This document shows positions 1 through 5,133 of a stretch of DNA of 10,344 nucleotides, one piece after another (within the stretch, counting starts at the first letter, position 1; every line of letters begins with the position of its first letter). The stretch is taken from positions 1 to 10,344 of the forward strand of contig JADGNH010000065.1 in assembly GCA_017883605.1 (NCBI GenBank), written 5' to 3'. Under the pieces are notes generated by a model that was not told the origin of the DNA, did not search any database, and worked only from the letters and a program-made list of their open reading frames with translations. Source of the DNA: Methanobacteriaceae archaeon. Lineage in GTDB: Archaea; Methanobacteriota; Methanobacteria; Methanobacteriales; Methanobacteriaceae. The translations under genes were made by a program, and so were the position numbers.

Positions 1-385
1 TTAAGATTAAACCAGTCATATACTCAGGATATCCACTTAGAAAAACTACTGCCAATGTAAACATTAGAATTGGTGCTATTACCCAGTTCTGGAAAATGGC
101 CAATCCTAAAATCTCTTTGTTTCTAAATACATCCCCCAATTCTTCATATTTAACCTTGGCAAGGGGAGGGTACATCATCAAAATTAGCCCCAGTGCAATA
201 GGGATGCTGGTTGTTCCAACTTGGAATCTACCGATGAAAGATTCCGCTCCCGGAATAAAATAGCCCAGTGAAACACCTAAGGCCATGGCCAAAAAAATCC
301 AGAGTGTTAAAAATCGATCTAAAAACCCCAGTTTGGGAGTGTCACATATCTGTTGTGTAACCTGCCCAGTGACATCGTCTTTCAT
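1..385 (-). CDS. acr3: Arsenite efflux permease Acr3, N-terminal part (cut by window edge)
   Basis: This gene encodes the membrane transporter that exports arsenite from the cytoplasm in the Acr3 (arsenical resistance-3) family. Only the first 128 codons are inside the window. The start ATG lies at 383-385, with a GGAGA ribosome binding site at 391-395. After a short soluble N-terminus (residues 1-24) there is a first hydrophobic segment at about 25-45. Next comes the family signature GTTSIPIALGLILMMYPPLA at about 57-76, followed by KVKYEEL, and then a third hydrophobic segment from about 95. These are strongly diagnostic of Acr3 rather than of the unrelated ArsB. The Acr3 cysteine expected in a later membrane helix would lie outside the window. 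It is the last visible gene of the arsR-DGC-arsC-acr3 set, 107 bases after arsC, so it is probably cotranscribed. Seen: motifs and start. Inferred: the function of the missing part. Confidence 0.93.
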   Translation of the reverse strand, partial: MKDDVTGQVTQQICDTPKLGFLDRFLTLWIFLAMALGVSLGYFIPGAESFIGRFQVGTTSIPIALGLILMMYPPLAKVKYEELGDVFRNKEILGLAIFQNWVIAPILMFTLAVVFLSGYPEYMTGLIL

Positions 386-492
386 GAATATCTCCAACTT
401 TTTAGCTTAATAACCATGACCCTCAATTTAATGAAATCTTAATAAATGACTCAATTTCAAAATGATCTTAAATAATCATCTCCTAATAGACT

Positions 493-924
493 CTAACTAG
501 CTTTAGCAAACTCTTCTTGTATCCAATCCTTAATTTCATCCCGGATGGACCTGAATAAAATTAATTTCTCTTCTTCAGTTCCTTTAGCTCCCCTGAGATC
601 CCTAAAACTGTGATGAATGTATTTTTTGGCCCTTAAAAGAACAGGACAGGGTTCATCTGCTGACCCGCATAGGGTTACTACGTAATCGGATTCCATTTCC
701 TGGAATATTTTCAGGTTTTTTGATTCACTTTTCGATATATCAATACCGATCTCGCCCATGACTTCTACTGCCAGGGAACTAATCCAGGATGGGTCAAAGC
801 CGGCGCTGAAAACCTGATAATAATCCCCATAGAGGTGCCTTAGTAAGCCCTCTGCCATCTGGGATCTTCCAGCATTATTGTTACAGATAAAAATTACCGT
901 TTCTTTTTGATTTTCATTGGACAT
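493..924 (-). CDS. arsC: Arsenate reductase, low-molecular-weight phosphatase / thioredoxin-coupled type
   Basis: This protein (143 residues) would reduce arsenate to arsenite in the cytoplasm and supply the substrate for Acr3 and ArsM. The fold is that of low-molecular-weight protein tyrosine phosphatases, with the P-loop C14-X5-R20-S21 followed by QMAEGLLR. Cysteines fall at 14, 86 and 93. The spacings of 72 and 7 are the same as those of Cys10, Cys82 and Cys89 in the staphylococcal pI258 ArsC, which shuttles a disulfide to thioredoxin. The GTEEEKL...RDEI stretch near the C-terminus is also typical. Two departures are visible: the P-loop reads CNNNAGRS where CxxNSxRS is usual, and the general-acid loop reads RDLRG (Asp109) where DP is usual. 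The start lies one base after the stop of the upstream DGC gene, so translation is probably coupled. No thioredoxin gene is visible here. A plain phosphatase is possible but unlikely given the three cysteines and the operon. Confidence 0.9.
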   Translation of the reverse strand: MSNENQKETVIFICNNNAGRSQMAEGLLRHLYGDYYQVFSAGFDPSWISSLAVEVMGEIGIDISKSESKNLKIFQEMESDYVVTLCGSADEPCPVLLRAKKYIHHSFRDLRGAKGTEEEKLILFRSIRDEIKDWIQEEFAKAS

Positions 925-925
925 T

Positions 926-1318
926 CTAATCGCCCTTATCTATCATATTTTTAATTTTTCTCTTCAGAGCTTCAACACTTTTTTCCCCTTCCTCATCAAG
1001 TCTTGAAACGTTGGTCGGCTTTAAATTTTCTTTATTCAACACTTTAATGGTGTTTATTGTTTTAGCTGCTTTAACTCCCCTCTGTTCGAGTATTTTATCC
1101 ACACAGGATCCTTCACAACCATTAACTGCAATAATAGGATATTTTTTTATTAAACCCCTGAAACCTTCCCGATCTGCTGATGTGGCGCCCATACAGATGG
1201 ATATGATATTATCAGATTTTTCAACCATATCTGAACAAGCTACCCTTGTTATCAGCCCGTAGGGGCTCAGTCCACTGCAGGGAGCTAATGCTAATTTTTT
1301 TTCCTTTATTTTCTGCAT
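926..1318 (-). CDS. DGC-domain putative zinc-binding protein in the ars operon
   Basis: This 130-residue protein resembles the DGC-domain (putative zinc-binding) family, known from conserved cysteines and without an established biochemical role. Visible cysteines are C14 (in PCSG), C28, C42, C68 and C72, the last two in the motif NGCEGSC. The family's namesake DGC triad therefore reads NGC here. The region from about 95 onward is charged and probably helical (DEEGEKSVEALKRKIKNMI). There is no signal peptide or membrane segment. It sits between arsR and arsC, with a one-base gap to arsC and an AAAGG ribosome binding site just before its ATG. Five cysteines in a protein encoded among arsenic genes suggest binding of a thiophilic metal or metalloid, perhaps as an arsenite chaperone or buffer. 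That is inference from context only. Family assignment is fairly secure; function is unknown. Confidence 0.7.
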   Translation of the reverse strand: MQKIKEKKLALAPCSGLSPYGLITRVACSDMVEKSDNIISICMGATSADREGFRGLIKKYPIIAVNGCEGSCVDKILEQRGVKAAKTINTIKVLNKENLKPTNVSRLDEEGEKSVEALKRKIKNMIDKGD

Positions 1319-1334
1319 TTTAACCTTTCCGTTT

Positions 1335-1369
1335 TTTGATATAGAAAAAATTGTTTGATATAAAAAAAA
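1335..1369 (-). repeat. 16-bp direct repeat with T-tracts between arsR and the DGC gene
   Basis: Two copies of a 16-bp sequence (plus strand 1335-1350 and 1354-1369, 15 of 16 bases equal) lie 19 bp apart. Read on the minus strand each is a run of Ts followed by (C/T)TATATCAAA. The T8 and T6 runs come directly after the arsR stop and could cause partial archaeal transcription termination. TTTATATC could equally act as a TATA box giving the DGC-arsC-acr3 genes their own start. The two readings cannot be separated from sequence. Confidence 0.5.
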
Positions 1370-1382
1370 TTCATCTGTCGGA

Positions 1383-1739
1383 TCAAATCAACTTAACCAT
1401 TTCTTCTATAATTCCCACGATGCTGGGATTTACAAGTTTGTAATGTATCCAGACCCCTTCTTTACGCCATTTTATGAAACCAGCATTTTTTAGAACATTT
1501 AAATGGTGAGATATGGTGGACTGAGGTTTTTCCAGGGCGAAAATGATCTCACAGACACATAACTCACCGTCTGCCAGTAAGTACAATATCTTCAGCCGGG
1601 TGGGGTCGGATATGGCCTTGAAGATCTCTGATTTAACCAAAAATTGATCATCATCCGGTAATTTATCCATGATATCCTTCAATCTGGTAATCAGTTCACC
1701 TGAAGGTCTTTTTTCATCTAAAATTTCACAGGTTTTCAT
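1383..1739 (-). CDS. arsR: ArsR-family arsenite-responsive transcriptional repressor
   Basis: This is a 118-residue winged-helix regulator of the ArsR/SmtB family. It should bind DNA near its own promoter and release it when arsenite or antimonite is bound. The core FKAISDPTRLKILYLL at 40-55 is followed by ELCVCEI with C61 and C63, the type-1 metalloid site of ArsR proteins. The recognition helix is at about 72-85 (PQSTISHHLNVLKNAG) and the wing at about 88-102. An extra Cys4 near the N-terminus could be a third ligand. The N-terminal extension of about 30 residues is longer than in the shortest family members. The ATG at 1737-1739 is fixed because the preceding in-frame codon is TAG. GTGAT, eight bases upstream, can pair with the 16S rRNA tail and lies inside the last unit of a tandem repeat. 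It heads the arsR-DGC-arsC-acr3 gene set. Confidence 0.93.
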   Translation of the reverse strand: MKTCEILDEKRPSGELITRLKDIMDKLPDDDQFLVKSEIFKAISDPTRLKILYLLADGELCVCEIIFALEKPQSTISHHLNVLKNAGFIKWRKEGVWIHYKLVNPSIVGIIEEMVKLI

Positions 1740-1740
1740 C

Positions 1741-1840
1741 TAAATCACATTTCACAAATCTAAATCACACTTCACAAATCTAAATCACACTTCACAAATC
1801 TAAATCACACTTCACAAATCTAAATCACATTTCACAAAAT
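1741..1840. repeat. Five-unit 20-bp tandem repeat abutting the arsR start
   Basis: Five head-to-tail 20-bp units fill exactly 100 bp. Units 2-4 (1761-1820) are identical, TAAATCACACTTCACAAATC. Unit 1 (1741-1760) differs at one base, and unit 5 (1821-1840) differs at that base and at its end. TCACA occurs twice per unit. The array starts one base from the arsR ATG and lies downstream of the likely TATA box at 1897-1906, so it would form much of the arsR mRNA leader. On the mRNA strand each unit carries GUGAU, part of the archaeal Shine-Dalgarno sequence. Degenerate AAGTGATT copies continue toward the TATA box (about 1861-1885). An array of ArsR half-sites is possible, but the units are not palindromic. 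Confidence 0.95.
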
Positions 1841-1896
1841 CATTCTATTTCCATAAAAATCACTTTAATCCAGCTAATCACTTCAAAAACCCACAT

Positions 1897-1906
1897 AATT
1901 TTATAG
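1897..1906 (-). promoter_or_regulatory. TATA box, likely promoter of arsR and the ars operon
   Basis: Read on the minus strand this is CTATAAAATT, a good archaeal TATA element, 158 bases before the arsR ATG and just after the arsM stop. Transcription would start about 25 bases downstream, near 1875, giving a leader of roughly 135 bases that contains the 20-bp repeat array. Readthrough from arsM is also possible because no strong terminator separates them. Confidence 0.5.
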
Positions 1907-1931
1907 ACAAAATTTATTGGAATAGGTCAAT

Positions 1932-2699
1932 TTATTTAAGAGCTTTAACCTGGATGCTGATGATTTTCCCTGCTAACCGGGGATCCATGTTGGGCTCGGT
2001 AAAGTAGTGTGCTTTTAGAATTTCCACATCTTTAAAGCCTGCTTCCTTTATGGTGTCCAGATAGTCCTGCTTATCCATTGCCCCGGCAATGCATTCAGAC
2101 CAGGCCTGGAAGCTTTCCCGGATTTCATCAGGAATTTTACCGTCGGTAACCAGGTCAGATACCAGGATCCTTCCACCAGGTTTTAAAACCCGGAAAGCCT
2201 CTCCGTAAGCCACGGACTTGTTTGGGGTGAGGTTTATGACGCAGTTACTTATTATAACGTCTATGGTGTTGTCTTGGAGGGGTAGATCTTCTATTTCGCC
2301 CAGTTTGAACTCCACATTTTTATACCCGCCCTCTTCAGCATTTTTAACGGCAGTTTCAACCATTTCCTGGGTCATGTCCACACCGATTACCTTTCCCTTT
2401 TCACCAACTTTCTGTGCCGCCAGGAAAACATCGATTCCCCCGCCAGATCCCAGATCTAGAACTGTTTCACCTTTTTTGAGCTCTGCTAAAGCGGTTGGGT
2501 TGCCACAGCCCAGTCCGAACACCGCATCTTCCGGGATGCTTTTGATCTCCTCTTCAGAGTAGCCCATGGCTTTGGCCTGTTTCTGGGCTTCTTCAACTAG
2601 ATCCCCTGTACCTCCACAGCATGAGCAGTGAGAGTCTTCTTTAGTGGCTATTTTACCATAGCGGTCCTTTACAAATTCTTTGATTTCTTTTTCTTTCAA
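1932..2699 (-). CDS. arsM: Arsenite S-adenosylmethionine methyltransferase
   Basis: This 255-residue class I methyltransferase would transfer methyl groups from S-adenosylmethionine to As(III) in the cytoplasm, producing methylated, partly volatile arsenicals. The SAM-binding motif VLDLGSGGGIDVFLA lies at 80-94 and the acidic end of strand 2 (GVD) at 106-108. Cysteines C65 (GLGCGNP), C153 (ISNCVINL) and C203 (SECIAGA) correspond to the three arsenite-coordinating cysteines of known ArsM enzymes. An N-terminal HCSCCGG cluster (C25, C27, C28) adds further thiols. The length is normal for the shorter prokaryotic ArsM form without the C-terminal extension. AAGGTGA, seven bases upstream of the ATG, is a strong ribosome binding site. 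It is the first gene of the minus-strand arsenic locus, 192 bases before arsR, and divergent from the gene at 2916. Family and function are both confident. Confidence 0.94.
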   Translation of the reverse strand: MKEKEIKEFVKDRYGKIATKEDSHCSCCGGTGDLVEEAQKQAKAMGYSEEEIKSIPEDAVFGLGCGNPTALAELKKGETVLDLGSGGGIDVFLAAQKVGEKGKVIGVDMTQEMVETAVKNAEEGGYKNVEFKLGEIEDLPLQDNTIDVIISNCVINLTPNKSVAYGEAFRVLKPGGRILVSDLVTDGKIPDEIRESFQAWSECIAGAMDKQDYLDTIKEAGFKDVEILKAHYFTEPNMDPRLAGKIISIQVKALK

Positions 2700-2760
2700 T
2701 TATATTCACCTTTAATCAGTAGTTTTTATAAATCTAATAATTCCATATATCCAAATATTT

Positions 2761-2797
2761 CGATATATAGATTAATATATTGAGGTGATATATAAAC
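2761..2797 (-). promoter_or_regulatory. arsM promoter: TATA box plus imperfect palindrome
   Basis: On the minus strand GTTTATATATC (2787-2797) is a probable TATA box about 90 bases before the arsM ATG, with expected transcription start near 2763-2766. A 22-bp imperfect inverted repeat with 8-bp arms (C(G/A)ATATAT, three mismatched pairs, 2761-2782) lies over that start. Such AT-rich dyads are typical of ArsR/SmtB operators, so control by the nearby ArsR is plausible. The region is so AT-rich that chance symmetry is possible. Confidence 0.4.
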
Positions 2798-2833
2798 TTT
2801 GAGATCAGGAATCAAAACTAAAAAAAATTAATT

Positions 2834-2846
2834 TTATTTATATTAA
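2834..2846 (+). promoter_or_regulatory. Candidate TATA box for the gene at 2916
   Basis: TTATTTATATTAA lies about 75 bases before the ATG at 2916. A start about 25 bases downstream would give a leader of roughly 50 bases ending in GAGGTGA (2905-2911), a near-perfect ribosome binding site five bases from the ATG. The surrounding AT richness lowers certainty for the TATA element, though not for the ribosome binding site. Confidence 0.4.
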
Positions 2847-2915
2847 ATTTAAGAACAAACAATAATTCAATCATGGAGTTATGATAAAGATAAGGTAAAT
2901 AAATGAGGTGAAATT

Positions 2916-3263
2916 ATGGTAGGAGTATCAGCGCCTATAACTTTTATTAAAGAATTAGAAGATCCCATAAGGGACTTAACAGTACCTGAAGAGTTTGTTA
3001 AGGATTTCCATTTTTCAACAGATGAACATCTCATGATTATGCTGCGAGTAACCGGACCAGATTTAGCAAAGGTCAGAGATTTCTTCGAAGATAGTGAAAA
3101 ACAAGTTTTCAACATAAAAACCATTGAAAGTACTCAGGAAGAACAGATATCAGATGAATTCGTGTTAAATTCTATTTATATGGATGAAGGTCCTCCTCTT
3201 TCTGTGGACATAGATATAGAGCCTGCCATGGTTAGGGCCATACTGGATTTCCAAAGGATGTAA
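2916..3263 (+). CDS. Conserved-looking small acidic protein of unknown function
   Basis: I do not recognise this 115-residue protein. It has no signal peptide, membrane segment or cysteine, and it is rich in Asp and Glu. Alternating hydrophobic stretches (HLMIMLRVTG at about 38-47, VFNIKTIES at 64-72, LSVDIDIEPAMVRAIL at about 95-110) look like a small alpha/beta fold. Evidence that it is real is good: GAGGTGA stands five bases before the ATG, codon use is even throughout, and a hairpin terminator follows 19 bases after the stop. It is divergent from arsM across a 216-base gap and convergent with the next gene. Nothing in the sequence links it to arsenic, and shared regulation through the intergenic region is only a possibility. 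Confidence 0.8.
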   Translation: MVGVSAPITFIKELEDPIRDLTVPEEFVKDFHFSTDEHLMIMLRVTGPDLAKVRDFFEDSEKQVFNIKTIESTQEEQISDEFVLNSIYMDEGPPLSVDIDIEPAMVRAILDFQRM

Positions 3264-3281
3264 ATAAACCACTGATAATCA

Positions 3282-3310
3282 GCTGTTCTAATTAAACAGC
3301 ACTTTTTTAA
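3282..3310 (+). terminator. Hairpin and T-tract terminator after the gene at 2916
   Basis: GCTGTT (3282-3287) and AACAGC (3295-3300) form a perfect 6-bp stem with a 7-base loop, followed by ACTTTTTT. A second short palindrome, CTGATAATCAG, precedes it at 3272-3282. The structure runs into the last codons of the convergent gene at 3288. Confidence 0.7.
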
Positions 3311-3632
3311 GTTCCTGCAAGTTCCCCGCAATGAACTGCTCTGCCCGGGGATCTGCCAGGATTTTCAGCTGCTCCTGATGAGTTTTTTCATACACTCTAT
3401 CCAGCATTTCCTGAAGCTCTGGCACAGGCATTTCCAGGACTTTTTCTATTTTTGCCCGGTTTTCACCCGACATCTGGCTCTTATATCCCTCTATTTGAGA
3501 TTCAAAAGGTCTAACCACATTTAAATTCTTTTTTACCGCTATCCTCAATAAAACCGGCGGAGCTCGGGTAAATAAGTCCACAACACCCATAACATCCTCT
3601 TCGGTTATTTTTACTTCTTTTGATGACTCCAT
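3288..3632 (-). CDS. Small helical protein of unknown function
   Basis: This 114-residue protein is not recognised. It is predicted to be largely helical and highly charged, with no cysteines, signal peptide or transmembrane segment. A basic patch (RIAVKKNLNVVRPFESQ, about 30-46) is followed by two amphipathic stretches, about 47-85 and 85-112. The start ATG at 3630-3632 has GAGGT (3642-3646) nine bases upstream, and a TATA-like element lies further up. It is convergent with the gene at 2916; their stops are 24 bases apart. Even codon use and a clear ribosome binding site support a true gene. The composition would suit a small soluble scaffolding or regulatory protein, but no function can be assigned. 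Confidence 0.75.
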   Translation of the reverse strand: MESSKEVKITEEDVMGVVDLFTRAPPVLLRIAVKKNLNVVRPFESQIEGYKSQMSGENRAKIEKVLEMPVPELQEMLDRVYEKTHQEQLKILADPRAEQFIAGNLQELKKVLFN

Positions 3633-3676
3633 TTTTTGAATACCTCTACTGCAGTTTCAAACAGTATTTTACCCTT

Positions 3677-3688
3677 AAAATAAATATT
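3677..3688 (-). promoter_or_regulatory. Candidate TATA box for the gene at 3288-3632
   Basis: The minus-strand sequence ATATTTATTTTA lies about 45-56 bases before the ATG at 3632. A start near 3655 would leave a leader of about 23 bases carrying the GAGGT ribosome binding site. The local AT richness makes this tentative. Confidence 0.35.
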
Positions 3689-3796
3689 TTAACTCCAGTC
3701 AGTCTTACAATAAATCCTATATTATGCTTTATGTTGTTAATCTACTTTATTTTGTTTAGTCTGCTTTTAATTGTATTAATCTACTTAGTTTTGAGT

Positions 3797-3982
3797 TTAA
3801 TCTTTTTTTAGATTCTTTATATAGTCTAAAATCCAGACATAATCTTCTAAGTGCATTATTATGAGCGGATCACCTTCTTTGAATTGTTTCAAGCGTTCCG
3901 GAGTTTTAATGGTAATATTACCATCCTGTATTTCACCAAAAATTAGGCGTAGATTTTTACTATCTCCTTCAGTTTCCACCAT
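3797..3982 (-). CDS. Very small soluble protein of unknown function
   Basis: This 61-residue protein is unrecognised. It consists of a short acidic beginning (MVETEGDS), probable beta strands (NLRLIFGEI, NITIKT) and a C-terminal segment with an aromatic patch (YVWILDYIKNL). I start it at the ATG 3980-3982; a TTG one codon upstream is also open. A G-rich GGGGG ribosome binding site eight bases upstream fits the ATG best. A TATA-like element lies at 4039-4049. The sequence does not look like a shadow of another gene, since the opposite strand has no convincing coding signal. It faces the same way as the gene at 3288, 164 bases away, and need not be in the same transcript. Function is unknown. 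Confidence 0.65.
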   Translation of the reverse strand: MVETEGDSKNLRLIFGEIQDGNITIKTPERLKQFKEGDPLIIMHLEDYVWILDYIKNLKKD

Positions 3983-4038
3983 CAATACATCCCCCTATCC
4001 TCTTCGAAATCTATCATTTGATTCTTCCATGATTACCA

Positions 4039-4049
4039 CATAAATATTA
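4039..4049 (-). promoter_or_regulatory. Candidate TATA box for the gene at 3797-3982
   Basis: TAATATTTATG on the minus strand lies about 57-67 bases before the ATG at 3982, predicting a start near 4019 and a leader of about 35 bases with the G-rich ribosome binding site. This is position and composition only. Confidence 0.35.
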
Positions 4050-4104
4050 TTAAAACAGAAAAACTGGAAATTATATTAAGAAAGTGATTATAATTATTTT
4101 ATAA

Positions 4105-4250
4105 TCTTTTCTTAATTAATCTCTAATTTTATTAAAGTCTTTAAATTAATCTCTAATTTTATTAATCTTTTAATTAATCTTATAATCTAAATCTTTTAAA
4201 TTAATCTTAAATTGCATCTAAGTCTTTTAATTAAACTTAATATTAGTAAT
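4105..4250. repeat. Degenerate ~30-bp AT-rich tandem repeats
   Basis: About five copies of a unit beginning TCTTT(T) and containing AATTAATCT start at 4105, 4138, 4166, 4192 and 4223 (spacings 33, 28, 26, 31). The first two share an exact 22-bp block (4114-4135 and 4144-4165). The array fills most of the first half of the gene-poor stretch 4041-4466. It has no coding potential and no target-site duplication, and its role is unknown. Confidence 0.75.
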
Positions 4251-4313
4251 TAAATGCATATAACATTCAAAACTAGTGTAATCAGTGCATCAAATCAATA
4301 TAATAAATTGGGA

Positions 4314-4445
4314 TCATGATTCCATAGTTATGTCAAAATATTTTATTATTATTTCTCCCATCATCCTTTCTGGATACCATTCCTGACCTTTTTTCCCTGG
4401 ACCTAAAAACTTCCTTGAACCTATAAAACCAAAAAAAATTTTCTT
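4314..4445 (-). pseudogene. 3' remnant of an unidentified protein gene
   Basis: A minus-strand frame open from an in-frame TAA at 4446-4448 to TGA at 4314-4316 encodes 43 residues that look like real protein. The segment RKFLGPGKKGQEWYPERMMG is followed by EIIIKYFDI. The mix of Gly, Pro, Trp and Tyr is unlike the Lys/Asn/Ile/Phe translations of the surrounding AT-rich DNA. There is no ATG, GTG or TTG before the internal MM, and no ribosome binding site, so it appears to have lost its 5' end. The break lies within about 20 bases of the start of the DUF1697 gene on the other strand, as if that gene replaced the missing part. The family is not recognised. A very small gene starting at the internal Met is a weaker alternative. 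Confidence 0.45.
4419..4430 (+). promoter_or_regulatory. TATA box for the DUF1697 gene
   Basis: ACCTATAAAACC is a strong archaeal TATA element 37-48 bases before the ATG at 4467. The expected start near 4448-4450 leaves a leader of about 18 bases. No ribosome binding site is visible in it. Confidence 0.55.
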
Positions 4446-4466
4446 TTAGACAACAAATTAACTGTT

Positions 4467-5024
4467 ATGACAACTTATATTTCAATTCTTCGCGGGATAA
4501 ATGTTGGCGGGCAGAAAAAGGTTAAGATGGCAGATTTAAAAGATTTATATCAATCCTTGAATTTTAATGATGTGAAAACTTATATTCAAAGCGGAAATGT
4601 TGTTTTTCAATGTCAGGATTCCTCTCCCTCAAAATTAAGAGAGAAAATTGAAAATAAAATAAAAGAAGTCTTTGATTTCCATGTGCCAGTCTTGATACGA
4701 ACAAAAGATGAAATTCAAAAAATAATTGAAGATAATCCCTTCAAAAAGGAGGATATTAAACATCTTTACGTCACATTTATATCTGATTCACCAGTTGAAA
4801 AACCCGTTAAAGAAAAACTCATCAAAGAGGCTAATAAAATAAAAAATGAATCAGAAAAACTCTCTATTTCTGAAAGAGAAATTTATTTATATTTGCCTAA
4901 TGGCTATGGGAAAACCAAATTATCTAATGATTTTTTTGAGAGAAAATTAAATGTATCAGCCACAACCAGGAACTGGAGAACTGTAAACAGGTTACTGGAT
5001 ATTGCGTTACTGGATTGCAAATAA
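4467..5024 (+). CDS. DUF1697 family protein
   Basis: This 185-residue protein is a full-length member of the DUF1697 family, whose function is not established. The family's opening signature is clear: ISILRGINVGGQKKVKMADL at 5-24, then TYIQSGNVVF at 38-47. The conserved C-terminal block ATTRNWRTVNRLLDIA lies at 165-180, preceded by GYGKTKLSN at 146-154. It is soluble, without signal peptide or membrane helices. The start is fixed by alignment of the N-terminal motif. Unlike most neighbours it lacks a ribosome binding site and relies on a short leader after a good TATA box. The family is widespread in bacteria, and codon use here is heavily AAA/TTA/ATT. Together with a truncated gene at its 5' edge, this suggests acquisition by transfer, which is inference. 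It stands alone and converges on lon. Confidence 0.9.
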   Translation: MTTYISILRGINVGGQKKVKMADLKDLYQSLNFNDVKTYIQSGNVVFQCQDSSPSKLREKIENKIKEVFDFHVPVLIRTKDEIQKIIEDNPFKKEDIKHLYVTFISDSPVEKPVKEKLIKEANKIKNESEKLSISEREIYLYLPNGYGKTKLSNDFFERKLNVSATTRNWRTVNRLLDIALLDCK

Positions 5025-5050
5025 ATTCCAAGAAAAATAATATTTGAGAC

Positions 5051-5130
5051 AAAAAAATTTAACAAAAAAAGAAATTTGGGAAAAAAATATTCAAAAATAA
5101 AAAAAAAATCCCCGATCCCCCCAAGGAGGC
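5051..5130 (-). terminator. T-tract terminator of lon
   Basis: Read from lon, the sequence has a weak CCTC/GGGG stem (about 5118-5129) and then T10 (5099-5108), T5, T7 and two further T7 runs within 60 bases. T-tracts are the main termination signal in archaea. The hairpin is short, so the T-runs probably do the work. Confidence 0.5.
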
Positions 5131-5133
5131 AAT

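Noticed and set aside
1741..1840. The 20-bp array as a CRISPR
   Set aside because: The units are directly adjacent with no spacers and are shorter than CRISPR repeats; no cas gene is present.
2218..2562. A 114-codon plus-strand ORF opposite arsM
   Set aside because: It lies wholly within arsM, whose SAM motif and three cysteines are intact. The peptide is Ser/Pro rich, as expected of an antisense shadow.
3620..3811. A 63-codon plus-strand ORF encoding a very hydrophobic peptide
   Set aside because: It begins inside the 5' end of the well-supported minus-strand gene at 3288-3632 and has no ribosome binding site. Its hydrophobicity follows from T-rich DNA (TTT, TTA, ATT codons).
3980..3985. 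A TTG start at 3983-3985 for the small gene at 3797
   Set aside because: The ATG directly after it fits the G-rich ribosome binding site spacing equally well and needs no rare start codon.
4243..4316. A short plus-strand ORF (about 21 codons, starting near 4255) in the AT-rich gap
   Set aside because: No ribosome binding site or promoter is visible, and its composition is that of the surrounding AT-rich DNA.
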